From assembly GCA_934167755.1 (NCBI GenBank), contig CAKPLT010000001.1, positions 124,001 to 188,000 on the forward strand: a stretch of 64,000 bases of DNA, given 5' to 3'. Position 1 is the first letter of the stretch. Every line of letters starts with the position of its first letter. Below the pieces are notes generated by a model. The model saw nothing but the letters and a program-made list of their open reading frames with translations. It did no database searches and was not told where the DNA came from. Made by a program: the position numbers and the translations under genes. The stretch comes from an uncultured Clostridia bacterium (GTDB lineage: Bacteria > Bacillota > Clostridia > TANB77 > CAG-508). Positions 8,073-15,624 of the stretch are shown piece by piece.

Positions 8073-9155
8073 TTAATTATTTATTTTTTCTCCTGTTACG
8101 AAGTTTTTAATTGCTCTTAGCCAAGAAACAAATTTGTTAGGTTTCTTATATTCAAGAGCTGTTTCAATGCCGCCATTTTCAAGTACATTAGACTTATGCT
8201 CTAATTGTGACATCTTTTCGGTATAGTAATCATCAAAGAAAGTATAATTGTCAGTACGACCAATTAACTCTCCATAATGGTCTAATTTTCTTCTATAATT
8301 GTCCAATTCTTCTAAATTGCTTATTAATCTAAAAGATTTATCAAAATAATTTTTTATAATTGAATTTTGTGCTTTTTCAAAATATTCTGCAATTTTACTT
8401 TTAGATTCATCTATTTTTGAGATAAGTTTATTTACTGTTTTGTTTCTTTCATCATATGAAGAAGATTTATTGTTTAATTTTATAATATTTTCTTCTAATT
8501 CAAGAATACGATCAACATAATATTCAACATCATTATATGTTTTTTCAGAAGTTAATCTGATAAATGTATTCTTAAACTTGTCATTACTTGTAAAAGTGCT
8601 ATCAAATAAAACAGTTTCTCCCGTAACATATGCCATTTGTTCAATCAAATTACATTCTAATGGATAATATGAAGGACTAATGGTTCTAAAAGAAACACCG
8701 AAATATTTAACATAGTCTTTTTCAATATTAATAACTTTAGATGTAATATATTGAACTGCAGCTTCATTTAATCCCATACCAACAATTTTAAAATTATCAA
8801 AATTGCATAGTCCCATTCGAACAAGATTATTTTTCTTATCTTTAATTTCTTGAATATAGTGAATACATTCATGAATTGCAAATTCTTCTAAATCTTCATA
8901 AGCAATCTTTTCATTAAAATATATTGATGTATTTTTATAAAAGTAGTTTGCTTCTGCCATTCCTTCTGGCATTGTAGCTCTATACATACCCAATCTAGAA
9001 AGTTTTGCAAACAAATCACTTTCATTAAAACAAAGTTCAGGAAATGTATTACAAAGCTTTTCGGCAATGCTATGAGCGATACGGTTTACAGACATTGTAT
9101 CAAGTATATCAACTACTCTAATTCCATCTTTTCGTAAATCAGATTCGATGCTCAT
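8073..9155 (-). CDS. Putative zinc metallopeptidase (HExxH)
   Basis: 360 residues from the ATG at 9155, which has ATGGAGG seven bases upstream; a longer start at 9197 lacks a site. No family name comes to mind, but the motif HECIH (about 95-99) within FAIHECIHYIQE and a downstream GLNEAAVQYIT (Glu about 131) have the layout of gluzincin zinc ligands and catalytic Glu. The C-terminal half is helical and Lys/Glu-rich (coiled-coil-like, about 200-290). No signal peptide, so presumably cytosolic or released by another route. A monocistronic unit with a diverged promoter region toward the Nudix gene. Confidence 0.6.
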   Translation of the reverse strand: MSIESDLRKDGIRVVDILDTMSVNRIAHSIAEKLCNTFPELCFNESDLFAKLSRLGMYRATMPEGMAEANYFYKNTSIYFNEKIAYEDLEEFAIHECIHYIQEIKDKKNNLVRMGLCNFDNFKIVGMGLNEAAVQYITSKVINIEKDYVKYFGVSFRTISPSYYPLECNLIEQMAYVTGETVLFDSTFTSNDKFKNTFIRLTSEKTYNDVEYYVDRILELEENIIKLNNKSSSYDERNKTVNKLISKIDESKSKIAEYFEKAQNSIIKNYFDKSFRLISNLEELDNYRRKLDHYGELIGRTDNYTFFDDYYTEKMSQLEHKSNVLENGGIETALEYKKPNKFVSWLRAIKNFVTGEKINN

Positions 9156-9375
9156 TGTATCCTCCATTTTTTGACTACAAAAAATAACTTTTTGCATTAA
9201 ATTTCGTCAAATTAATTATACAATAATTTAATATAAATGTGTATTACATTTGTATGACATTTGTGTTACAAAAATATTACAAACAATATACAATTTTTAC
9301 AATTTTATTGAAATAACCTAATAAATATGATATAAATTTCATATATAAATATTATAAATAAAAGGAGGAACAAAG

Positions 9376-9891
9376 ATGGCAGAATTATGGGATATATATG
9401 ATAAAAACAGAAATAAAACAGGAAGATTTGCTGAAAGAGGAGTATATGAATTTAAAGATGGAGAATATCATTTAGTAACAGTTGCATTAATTATGAATTC
9501 CAAAAAAGAAATTTTAATAACAAAAAGGTCTGAAACTAAAAAAGCAGAACCATTAAAATGGGAGCTAACTGGTGGAGGAGTACAAGCAGGAGAATCAAGT
9601 TTACAAGGAATTTTAAGAGAGGCGCAAGAAGAGATTGGAATGAAATTTGCGCCAGAGGATGCAACATTATTACAAGAAAAAAGAAAAGATAAAACACCAG
9701 GAGGTTTTAAAGATATTTGGTTGTTTAAAAAAGATACTCCAATTGAAGAAATTAAATTTGAAGATGGGGAAGTATCTGATGCAAAATGGGTAACTATAGA
9801 GCAATTTATGAAAATGAAAGAAGACAATGAAATGATATCATCAATAGATTTCGGAATTGAAGATTATAAGTTAGCATTAGAAAAAATTTAA
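9376..9891 (+). CDS. Nudix hydrolase
   Basis: Hydrolyses nucleoside diphosphates linked to another moiety. The Nudix box GGGVQAGESSLQGILREAQEEIG shows the GX5EX7REUXEEXGU pattern in full, at about residues 60-82. The N-terminal WDIYDKNRNKTGR resembles the IDI-like/YfcD subgroup, so the substrate may be an isopentenyl or nucleotide diphosphate. 171 residues. AAAGGAGG precedes the ATG at good spacing. It is followed by its own promoter-separated neighbour, the GH13 gene. Confidence 0.88.
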   Translation: MAELWDIYDKNRNKTGRFAERGVYEFKDGEYHLVTVALIMNSKKEILITKRSETKKAEPLKWELTGGGVQAGESSLQGILREAQEEIGMKFAPEDATLLQEKRKDKTPGGFKDIWLFKKDTPIEEIKFEDGEVSDAKWVTIEQFMKMKEDNEMISSIDFGIEDYKLALEKI

Positions 9892-9897
9892 AATGTA

Positions 9898-9926
9898 TTG
9901 ACAAAATTATTAAATGATAATAAATT
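9898..9926 (+). promoter_or_regulatory. Promoter of the GH13 gene
   Basis: TTGACA, 17 bp, TAAATT, some 50 bp upstream of the amylase start. Confidence 0.5.
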
Positions 9927-9977
9927 ATAAATGAATCAAATTAATAAAACTTTTCTAAAATTAGAAAGGGGAACAGT

Positions 9978-11813
9978 ATGAGACATCAAATAACAAAAAT
10001 TGCAAGTACAAAAGATGGAGCAATTTATAAAGTTTCAATTCAGATTCCATTTGAAAAAGGTTGGGTTGAACGGGTGAAATTTTCTGTTTTGACATTTGGA
10101 AAAAAAGATGCATATCAGATGAAACATGTAAAAAATGACAAGGGAAATGCTTATTTTGAAACTACGGTTACACTTGAAAATAGTGCTATTTACCAATACT
10201 ATTTTTCTTATGAAGCAAATGGAAGATTCCAGTATTATAAGAAGAAAAACATTACTGGGGATACTAGCTTAACCAAAGAGGAATATTGGAAAATGTCTGT
10301 TGGATTCGATGTACCGGAATGGGCAAAAGGAGCAACTATGTACCATATTTTTGTTGACAGATATCGGAAAGGCAAAGGAATTGAAAAAATTTCAATGCCA
10401 AGAAGAAAAATTCATGAGAATTGGTATGAACCACCAACATTAGGACCTGACGAAGATGGACTTTGGAATGCTGATTTTTATGGAGGGGACTTAAAGGGAA
10501 TAGAAGAAACACTAAAATATATAAAAAAATTAGGTGTAGATATTTTATATCTTAGTCCAATTGTAAGAAGTCAGTCAAACCATAGATATGATACAGCAGA
10601 TTATGAAAATGTAGATCCGTATGCAGGAACAAATGAAATGCTTAAAAGCTTATGTGATAGAGCACATCAAAATGGAATGAAAATTATCCTTGATGCTGTA
10701 TTTAATCATACAGGTGATGATAGTGTTTATTTTAACAGATACGGAAATTATGATACTGTTGGAGCATATCAAAGTTCAGAATCTCCATACTACAGTTTTT
10801 ATAGAAGAGAATGTATTCATGGCCATCATGATTTTTCATATTGGTGGGGAATGACAAATCTTCCTGTATGTGATGGAAATTCAGAAAAGTGGAGGAAATT
10901 CATATTTGGTGAAGGAGGAATAATTGATAAGTGGTTTAAATTAGGAATTGATGGACTTCGTCTTGATGTTGCTGATGAACTTTCAGATGATTTTATTGAA
11001 AACATCAATAAAGCTGTAAAGCGTAACAAAAAAGATGGATTTATTTTAGGTGAAGTCTGGAAAAATCCGATGAGAATGAACAGAGGATATATAAGTTCAG
11101 GAAAAAGTATGCATTCTGTAATGAATTATCTTGTTGTTGATGCATTAATTAGATATTATAAGTATTGTGATATAGGAAAATTGGATAATATCTTAAGAGA
11201 AATTTTATCTGAATATCCTGAGGAAACAATACAGACACTAATGAATTTTACATCTACACATGATATTTCACGAGCAATTGAAATTTTTGGATGTAATGCA
11301 TTTCAACAATATGGTGAATGGGTATGGAATTTACAAAATGACAACTTAGAGTGGGTAAAAAATCATAAAATGAGTAAAGAAGAATACAAATATGGTAAGA
11401 TGGTCTATAAATCTTATATTATAGCTTTGGCGTTTTTGCCGGGGATTTTTTCTATTTTTTATGGAGATGAAGTAGGAACAAGAGGAATTGGAAATCTTGA
11501 AAATAGAGCACCATATCCTTGGAAATACAGAGACAAGGAATTGTTAAAATTTTTCAAAGAAATAGGAAATTTTCGAAAACAAGAACAATTTTTAAGAAAA
11601 GCAGAAATTAAGATTATAAAAATTGACCAAGAACAATTTATATTTGAAAGATATGATGAAAATAATAAAATGCTAGTTGTTGTAAGTAGAACACATAAAA
11701 TTAGTAAAATGAATTTACCAGAAGAATATAGAAATGCTGAAATATTATTCAAAATTAAAGGATGTAATAAACAGCAATTAACACCTTTTGGAGCTATTGC
11801 AATAAAAAAATAA
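9978..11813 (+). CDS. GH13 alpha-amylase/neopullulanase-type glycosidase
   Basis: 611 residues, no signal peptide, so an intracellular alpha-glucan hydrolase. An N-terminal beta-sandwich (about 1-110, CBM34-like) is followed by the (beta/alpha)8 barrel. GH13 regions are all visible: DAVFNH (about 239), GLRLDVADE with the nucleophile Asp (about 329), GEVWKN with the acid Glu (about 358) and FTSTHD (about 423). The C-terminal part is a beta domain. Together with MalQ at 23820 it fits cytosolic maltodextrin or glycogen breakdown. GAAAGGGG precedes the ATG. Confidence 0.9.
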   Translation: MRHQITKIASTKDGAIYKVSIQIPFEKGWVERVKFSVLTFGKKDAYQMKHVKNDKGNAYFETTVTLENSAIYQYYFSYEANGRFQYYKKKNITGDTSLTKEEYWKMSVGFDVPEWAKGATMYHIFVDRYRKGKGIEKISMPRRKIHENWYEPPTLGPDEDGLWNADFYGGDLKGIEETLKYIKKLGVDILYLSPIVRSQSNHRYDTADYENVDPYAGTNEMLKSLCDRAHQNGMKIILDAVFNHTGDDSVYFNRYGNYDTVGAYQSSESPYYSFYRRECIHGHHDFSYWWGMTNLPVCDGNSEKWRKFIFGEGGIIDKWFKLGIDGLRLDVADELSDDFIENINKAVKRNKKDGFILGEVWKNPMRMNRGYISSGKSMHSVMNYLVVDALIRYYKYCDIGKLDNILREILSEYPEETIQTLMNFTSTHDISRAIEIFGCNAFQQYGEWVWNLQNDNLEWVKNHKMSKEEYKYGKMVYKSYIIALAFLPGIFSIFYGDEVGTRGIGNLENRAPYPWKYRDKELLKFFKEIGNFRKQEQFLRKAEIKIIKIDQEQFIFERYDENNKMLVVVSRTHKISKMNLPEEYRNAEILFKIKGCNKQQLTPFGAIAIKK

Positions 11814-11824
11814 AGAATGTTTCA

Positions 11825-11856
11825 AAAAAGGACCTTATAATTATAAAGGTCCTTTT
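11825..11856 (+). terminator. Rho-independent terminator
   Basis: AAAAGGACCTT / AAGGTCCTTTT around an AT loop, directly after the GH13 gene. Confidence 0.8.
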
Positions 11857-11958
11857 AAAAAGTTGAAAAAAAGATTGAAAAATAATGTATAAATGATATA
11901 ATAAAAATGGATAATAATTTCAAAAGAAAAAGTTTTTATTATAGAGGAGTGAATTTTA

Positions 11959-12498
11959 ATGAAAATCTATTATGTAAGGCATGGGCAAACAGACTGGAAT
12001 TTGGCAAAAAGGATGCAAGGAGGAGGCTCTGAGAAGGAGTTAAATAAAACAGGTATAGAACAAGCAAATGAGACAAAAAAAGAATTAGAAAATTCAAGTT
12101 ATGATATTGTAATTTGTTCTCCAATGCATAGAGCTAAACAAACGGTGGAAATAATTAATGAAGATAAGAATGTTCAAACTATAATGGATGAAAGAATAAG
12201 AGAGAGAAAACTTGGAAAATTAGAAGGTCATAAAATAACAGATGAAATTGAAAAAAAAATTTGGGATTATGATTTAAATTATCAAATTCCAAATGGTGAA
12301 AACTTAAAAGATTTTGAAAAAAGAATATTAGAATTTTTAGAAGAGATAAAGCAAAAATATTCAGGCAAAACTGTATTAATTGTTGCACATGGAGGAGTAG
12401 CAAAAGTTATAAAAGCACATTTATATGGAATGCCACAGAGTAGAAATTTATCTGATATATCGATGAAAAACTGTGAAATTATTGAGGCAGAAATATAA
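11959..12498 (+). CDS. Histidine phosphatase (phosphoglycerate mutase-like)
   Basis: 179 residues. YYVRHGQTDWN is the phospho-histidine motif (RHG) and VAHGGV near the C-terminus carries the second catalytic His; the Glu motif is in MDERIRERKLGKLEG. This is the branch-1 histidine phosphatase family, broad phosphomonoesterases such as CobC/GpmB-like enzymes; the substrate cannot be told from sequence. Start behind GAGGAGTG. The following J-protein gene begins 22 bp after its stop. Confidence 0.88.
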   Translation: MKIYYVRHGQTDWNLAKRMQGGGSEKELNKTGIEQANETKKELENSSYDIVICSPMHRAKQTVEIINEDKNVQTIMDERIRERKLGKLEGHKITDEIEKKIWDYDLNYQIPNGENLKDFEKRILEFLEEIKQKYSGKTVLIVAHGGVAKVIKAHLYGMPQSRNLSDISMKNCEIIEAEI

Positions 12499-12520
12499 AG
12501 GTATCTTATATAAACAGAGA

Positions 12521-13255
12521 ATGGAGAAAAAAGTGAAAAATTATTATGAAATACTAGAAGTAGACTCAAAAGCATCACCTGAAGTAATAGAAAAAGCATA
12601 TAGAACACTTGCGAAAAAGTATCATCCAGATTTACAAAATGGAATAAAGAAAAGTGAATATGAAGAAAAATTGAAAGAAATAAATGAAGCATATTCTGTA
12701 TTAACTGATGATTATAAAAAAACAACATATGATGAGCAATTAAAAAGAACAGAAATATCAAGAGAAGAATATGAAAAAGCAATAACTGAAAATGAAAGAC
12801 TAAAAAATGAATTAGAAAAGAATAGTACAGTAACAAATAATCAGACTTATAATGGTAGAATTCGAGATAATAATTTCCAAAAAAATGTGCCTAATAATGT
12901 ATACAATGGTTTTCAAGATGGAAATACAATAACTAATATGGGAAAAATATTAGGGGAAGAAATAAAGAGAGTAACCAAACAAGCATATAATAAGGCATAT
13001 GAAGATGCATACATTCAAGATATGAGAAATAGAGGCTATAAAATAAAATATAAACATAATTTTAAATATTATATAAAATTAATTGGATGTATTTTAATTG
13101 TTATATTAGCATTTGCAATAATTTATCAAATACCAGTAGTAAGAAATTTTTTTACAAAATTATACGAAAAAAACATTTTTTTTAGAATAATTATAAATAC
13201 ATTTAAATCATTTATAGATGTATTTAGAAAGACTTTTTCAACAAAATTTTGGTAA
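12521..13255 (+). CDS. J-domain protein with membrane anchor
   Basis: DnaK co-chaperone of the type III kind. The J domain occupies about residues 5-70 (NYYEILEVDSKASPEVIEKAYRTLAKKYHPD) with the essential HPD motif. A charged linker follows, then a hydrophobic helix (about 190-210) near the C-terminus, so the protein is membrane-tethered. It lacks the Gly/Phe and zinc-finger regions of true DnaJ. The start is either the ATG at 12521 or the GTG at 12533; GGAG within the first codons would fit the GTG. It follows the phosphatase gene closely. Confidence 0.85.
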   Translation: MEKKVKNYYEILEVDSKASPEVIEKAYRTLAKKYHPDLQNGIKKSEYEEKLKEINEAYSVLTDDYKKTTYDEQLKRTEISREEYEKAITENERLKNELEKNSTVTNNQTYNGRIRDNNFQKNVPNNVYNGFQDGNTITNMGKILGEEIKRVTKQAYNKAYEDAYIQDMRNRGYKIKYKHNFKYYIKLIGCILIVILAFAIIYQIPVVRNFFTKLYEKNIFFRIIINTFKSFIDVFRKTFSTKFW

Positions 13256-13282
13256 TTGCTTGTAATTGAAGGGAATAAAAAT

Positions 13283-14026
13283 ATGAGAGCATTAATAACA
13301 GGAGCATCTTCTGGAATAGGAAGAGACATTGCGAAAGAATTAAGTAAAAAAGGGTATGATTTAGTTTTAGTAGCAAGAGATTTAGAAAAATTGAATGAAT
13401 TGAAATTAGAATTAGAAACAAGCTCAGAAGTAGTAAGTATGGATGTATCTAAACCGGAAAATTGCAAAGAGTTACATGATAAATATATAGATATAGATAT
13501 ACTGGTAAATAATGCAGGATTTGGAGATTGTGGATATTTTGATAAAACAAATTTAGAAAAAGAATTGCAAATGATAAATACAAATATCGTAGGATATCAT
13601 GTTTTAACTAAACTATATTTACAAGATATGAAAAAGAAAAATAGAGGAAAAATTTTAAATGTTGCATCAATTGCAGGATTTATGCCTGGCCCACTAATGG
13701 CAACATATTATTCAACGAAAGCGTATGTTGTAAGACTTTCAGAAGCAATAAGAGAAGAATTAAAAAAAGAAAAATCAAATGTACAAATAAGCATTTTATG
13801 TCCAGGACCAGTTGACACTAATTTTAATAAAGTAGCAGATGTACAATTTGCTTTAAAAGGATTGAGTAGTGATTATGTTGCAAGATATGCTGTAGAAAAA
13901 TTATTTAAGGGAAGATTTTATATTGTACCTGGCTGGAAAATTAGACTAGCTAGATTTGGGGCTAAAATTGCTCCCAATAATCTCGTGGCTAAAATTTGTT
14001 ATAATATGCAGAGAAGAAAAATATAA
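13283..14026 (+). CDS. Short-chain dehydrogenase/reductase
   Basis: 247-residue classical SDR. TGASSGIG binds the dinucleotide, NNAG is the structural motif, and YYSTK gives the catalytic YxxxK with an upstream Ser in NVASIAG. The ATG at 13283 follows GAAGGG; an in-frame ATG-like start 27 bases upstream is not needed. The C-terminal basic stretch WKIRLARFGAKIAPNN resembles the YqjQ/DltE-like subgroup. Substrate unknown. A hairpin terminator follows. Confidence 0.88.
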   Translation: MRALITGASSGIGRDIAKELSKKGYDLVLVARDLEKLNELKLELETSSEVVSMDVSKPENCKELHDKYIDIDILVNNAGFGDCGYFDKTNLEKELQMINTNIVGYHVLTKLYLQDMKKKNRGKILNVASIAGFMPGPLMATYYSTKAYVVRLSEAIREELKKEKSNVQISILCPGPVDTNFNKVADVQFALKGLSSDYVARYAVEKLFKGRFYIVPGWKIRLARFGAKIAPNNLVAKICYNMQRRKI

Positions 14027-14034
14027 GATATATA

Positions 14035-14067
14035 AAAAATTCATATGGCAAAGGTATGAATTTTTTT
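14035..14067 (+). terminator. Rho-independent terminator
   Basis: AAATTCATA / TATGAATTT hairpin followed by seven T. Confidence 0.7.
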
Positions 14068-14101
14068 AATTTTAATATAATAAATGTGAGGAGGAATGTT
14101 A

Positions 14102-14695
14102 ATGATAAAAGTAAAAGAATTGCCATATCCATTAGATGCATTAGAACCATATTATAATAAAGAAACATTAGACATACATTATAATATTCTATATAAAGGA
14201 TATGTTGAAAATACAAATAAAACACATAAAAAGCTAAATAAAGCAAGAGAAACAGGAGAATTTGCAAATATAAAATGTTTAGAAAAAGATTTAAGCTTTT
14301 TTGGATCAGGAGTGATATTACATGAATTATTTTTCAAAAATATGGGACCTTCAATTCCAACAAGCCCTAGTAATGAATTAATGGAGCAAATAATAAAAGA
14401 CTTTGGAAGTTATGAAAAATTTAAAGAGCAATTTACAGAAAGTAGTAAAGTTGTGGAAGCGTCAGGTTGGAATTTATTAGTATGGGTTCCTGATTTTTGT
14501 AAATTAGAAGTTTTACAATGCGAGAAACATCAGAATTTAACTTTATGGGGATGCAAACCATTACTTGTTTTGGATATGTGGGAACATTCATATTTTTTAC
14601 AGTATAAAACTAAGAGACTTGATTATATTAATGCTTTTTGGAATATAGTAAATTGGAATGAAGTGAATAAAAGGTTTAAAAAAATAGTCATTTAA
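14102..14695 (+). CDS. sodA: Superoxide dismutase (Fe/Mn)
   Basis: Disproportionates superoxide in the cytosol. The four metal ligands are present: His26 (TLDIHYN), His74 (VILHELFF), and Asp and His in LDMWEHSYF. Length (197) is typical. GGAGG at 14089-14093 points to the ATG at 14102 rather than the one at 14096. The SGWNLLVW segment replaces the more usual SGWAWLV. The choice of Fe or Mn cannot be made from sequence alone. A terminator follows immediately. Confidence 0.92.
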   Translation: MIKVKELPYPLDALEPYYNKETLDIHYNILYKGYVENTNKTHKKLNKARETGEFANIKCLEKDLSFFGSGVILHELFFKNMGPSIPTSPSNELMEQIIKDFGSYEKFKEQFTESSKVVEASGWNLLVWVPDFCKLEVLQCEKHQNLTLWGCKPLLVLDMWEHSYFLQYKTKRLDYINAFWNIVNWNEVNKRFKKIVI

Positions 14696-14721
14696 CATTA
14701 TTGTTGAATGGCTATTTTTTT
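14682..14721 (+). terminator. Rho-independent terminator of sodA
   Basis: AATAGTCATT / AATGGCTATT followed by a T run; the left arm overlaps the last codons of sodA. Confidence 0.7.
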
Positions 14722-14735
14722 ACTTGAAGGAATTT

Positions 14736-14945
14736 TTATAGGAAGACTTCAAATAACTTTATATCAAAATAATAATATAAAGTTATATAAAATACAAACA
14801 TAGCCATTAAAATAGCTAGTAGGTATCCTATAAACCGTATTATTGTGCTTTGCTCTTTTATCATTATATCTACTACTGAAATGATAAAATAAGCAAACAA
14901 AATAAGTACGAAGGGTAATAAAAGCTTTAGTTGCATTGGCTGCAT
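14736..14945 (-). CDS. Small two-helix membrane protein
   Basis: 69 residues with a strong AAGGAGGA ribosome site before its ATG. It consists of two long hydrophobic helices separated by a short polar loop (IKEQSTIIR). No family recognised. It is convergent with sodA and its upstream region abuts the cadC promoter, so it is a separate unit. Confidence 0.6.
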   Translation of the reverse strand: MQPMQLKLLLPFVLILFAYFIISVVDIMIKEQSTIIRFIGYLLAILMAMFVFYITLYYYFDIKLFEVFL

Positions 14946-15057
14946 AAGAATTCCTCCTTTTTATTATTTAAGCATAATAAGTATCTATAAAATTATAACA
15001 TGTTTTATGTAAAATATCAAGACCAGAGATAGTTTATAAAAATAGTTAACAAACTTA

Positions 15058-15119
15058 TTGACAAAAACATATAATAATGTTAGTATGAAAATGTAAACAT
15101 ATGAACAATTATTCATATG
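15058..15119 (+). promoter_or_regulatory. cadC promoter and ArsR/SmtB-type operator
   Basis: TTGACA (15058-15063), 17 bp, TAGTAT (15081-15086). Just downstream lies a perfect inverted repeat CATATGAA-N6-TTCATATG (15098-15119), the classic operator form of CadC/SmtB metal-sensing repressors. Confidence 0.8.
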
Positions 15120-15176
15120 ACAGCATATAATAGAAAGATAAAATTCAAACTTACATATAGAAAAGAAGGTGGAAGT

Positions 15177-15527
15177 ATGGAAGAAGGAGCAATTGATATA
15201 GAAAAAGTAAATAAAATAAAAAAGGTAATGCCAAGTGATGACTTATTATTTGATATTGCTGAAGTTTTCAAAGTATTTGGAGATACAACAAGAATGAAAA
15301 TAATAAGTGCATTACTAGAATCAGAATTATGTGTAGGAGATATATCCGAAATAACAAATTCAACACAATCTGCAATATCACATCAATTAAGAGTTTTAAA
15401 ACAGGCTAAACTAGTGAAATTTAGAAAAGAAGGAAAAACAGTTTATTACTCTTTAGATGATGAACATATTTCAGAAATGTATGAACTCGCTAAAAAACAT
15501 ATAGAGGAAAGTTATGAACACAGATAG
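15177..15527 (+). CDS. cadC: ArsR/SmtB-family metal-responsive repressor (CadC-like)
   Basis: 116-residue winged-helix repressor. VFGDTTRMKIISALLESELCVGDISEITNSTQSAISHQLRVLKQAKLVKFRKEGKTVYYSL is the full ArsR DNA-binding fold. The cysteine in ELCVGD sits where CadC/ArsR proteins place metal ligands, and DDEHISEMYELAKKH carries C-terminal His residues of the alpha-5 type zinc site. I chose the ATG at 15177 (AAGGTGG upstream); the longer frame reads through the operator. It should repress itself and the downstream metal ATPase until Zn/Cd binds. Confidence 0.9.
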   Translation: MEEGAIDIEKVNKIKKVMPSDDLLFDIAEVFKVFGDTTRMKIISALLESELCVGDISEITNSTQSAISHQLRVLKQAKLVKFRKEGKTVYYSLDDEHISEMYELAKKHIEESYEHR

Positions 15528-15530
15528 GTA

Positions 15531-15583
15531 AATTATGTACCCGGTCCCAAATTACAACAAGTGAAAATTATGTACCCGGTCCC
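15531..15583 (+). repeat. Paired GTACCCGGTCCC repeat, locus 1
   Basis: Two direct copies of AATTATGTACCCGGTCCC (15531-15548 and 15566-15583), start to start 35 bp, followed by CCTGTCCCC. It lies between cadC and the ATPase gene. The same doublet is upstream of rluD and rluB. Confidence 0.85.
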
Positions 15584-15624
15584 TAATGACCTGTCCCCAA
15601 ATTTTCCGGAAAGGAATGATGAAT

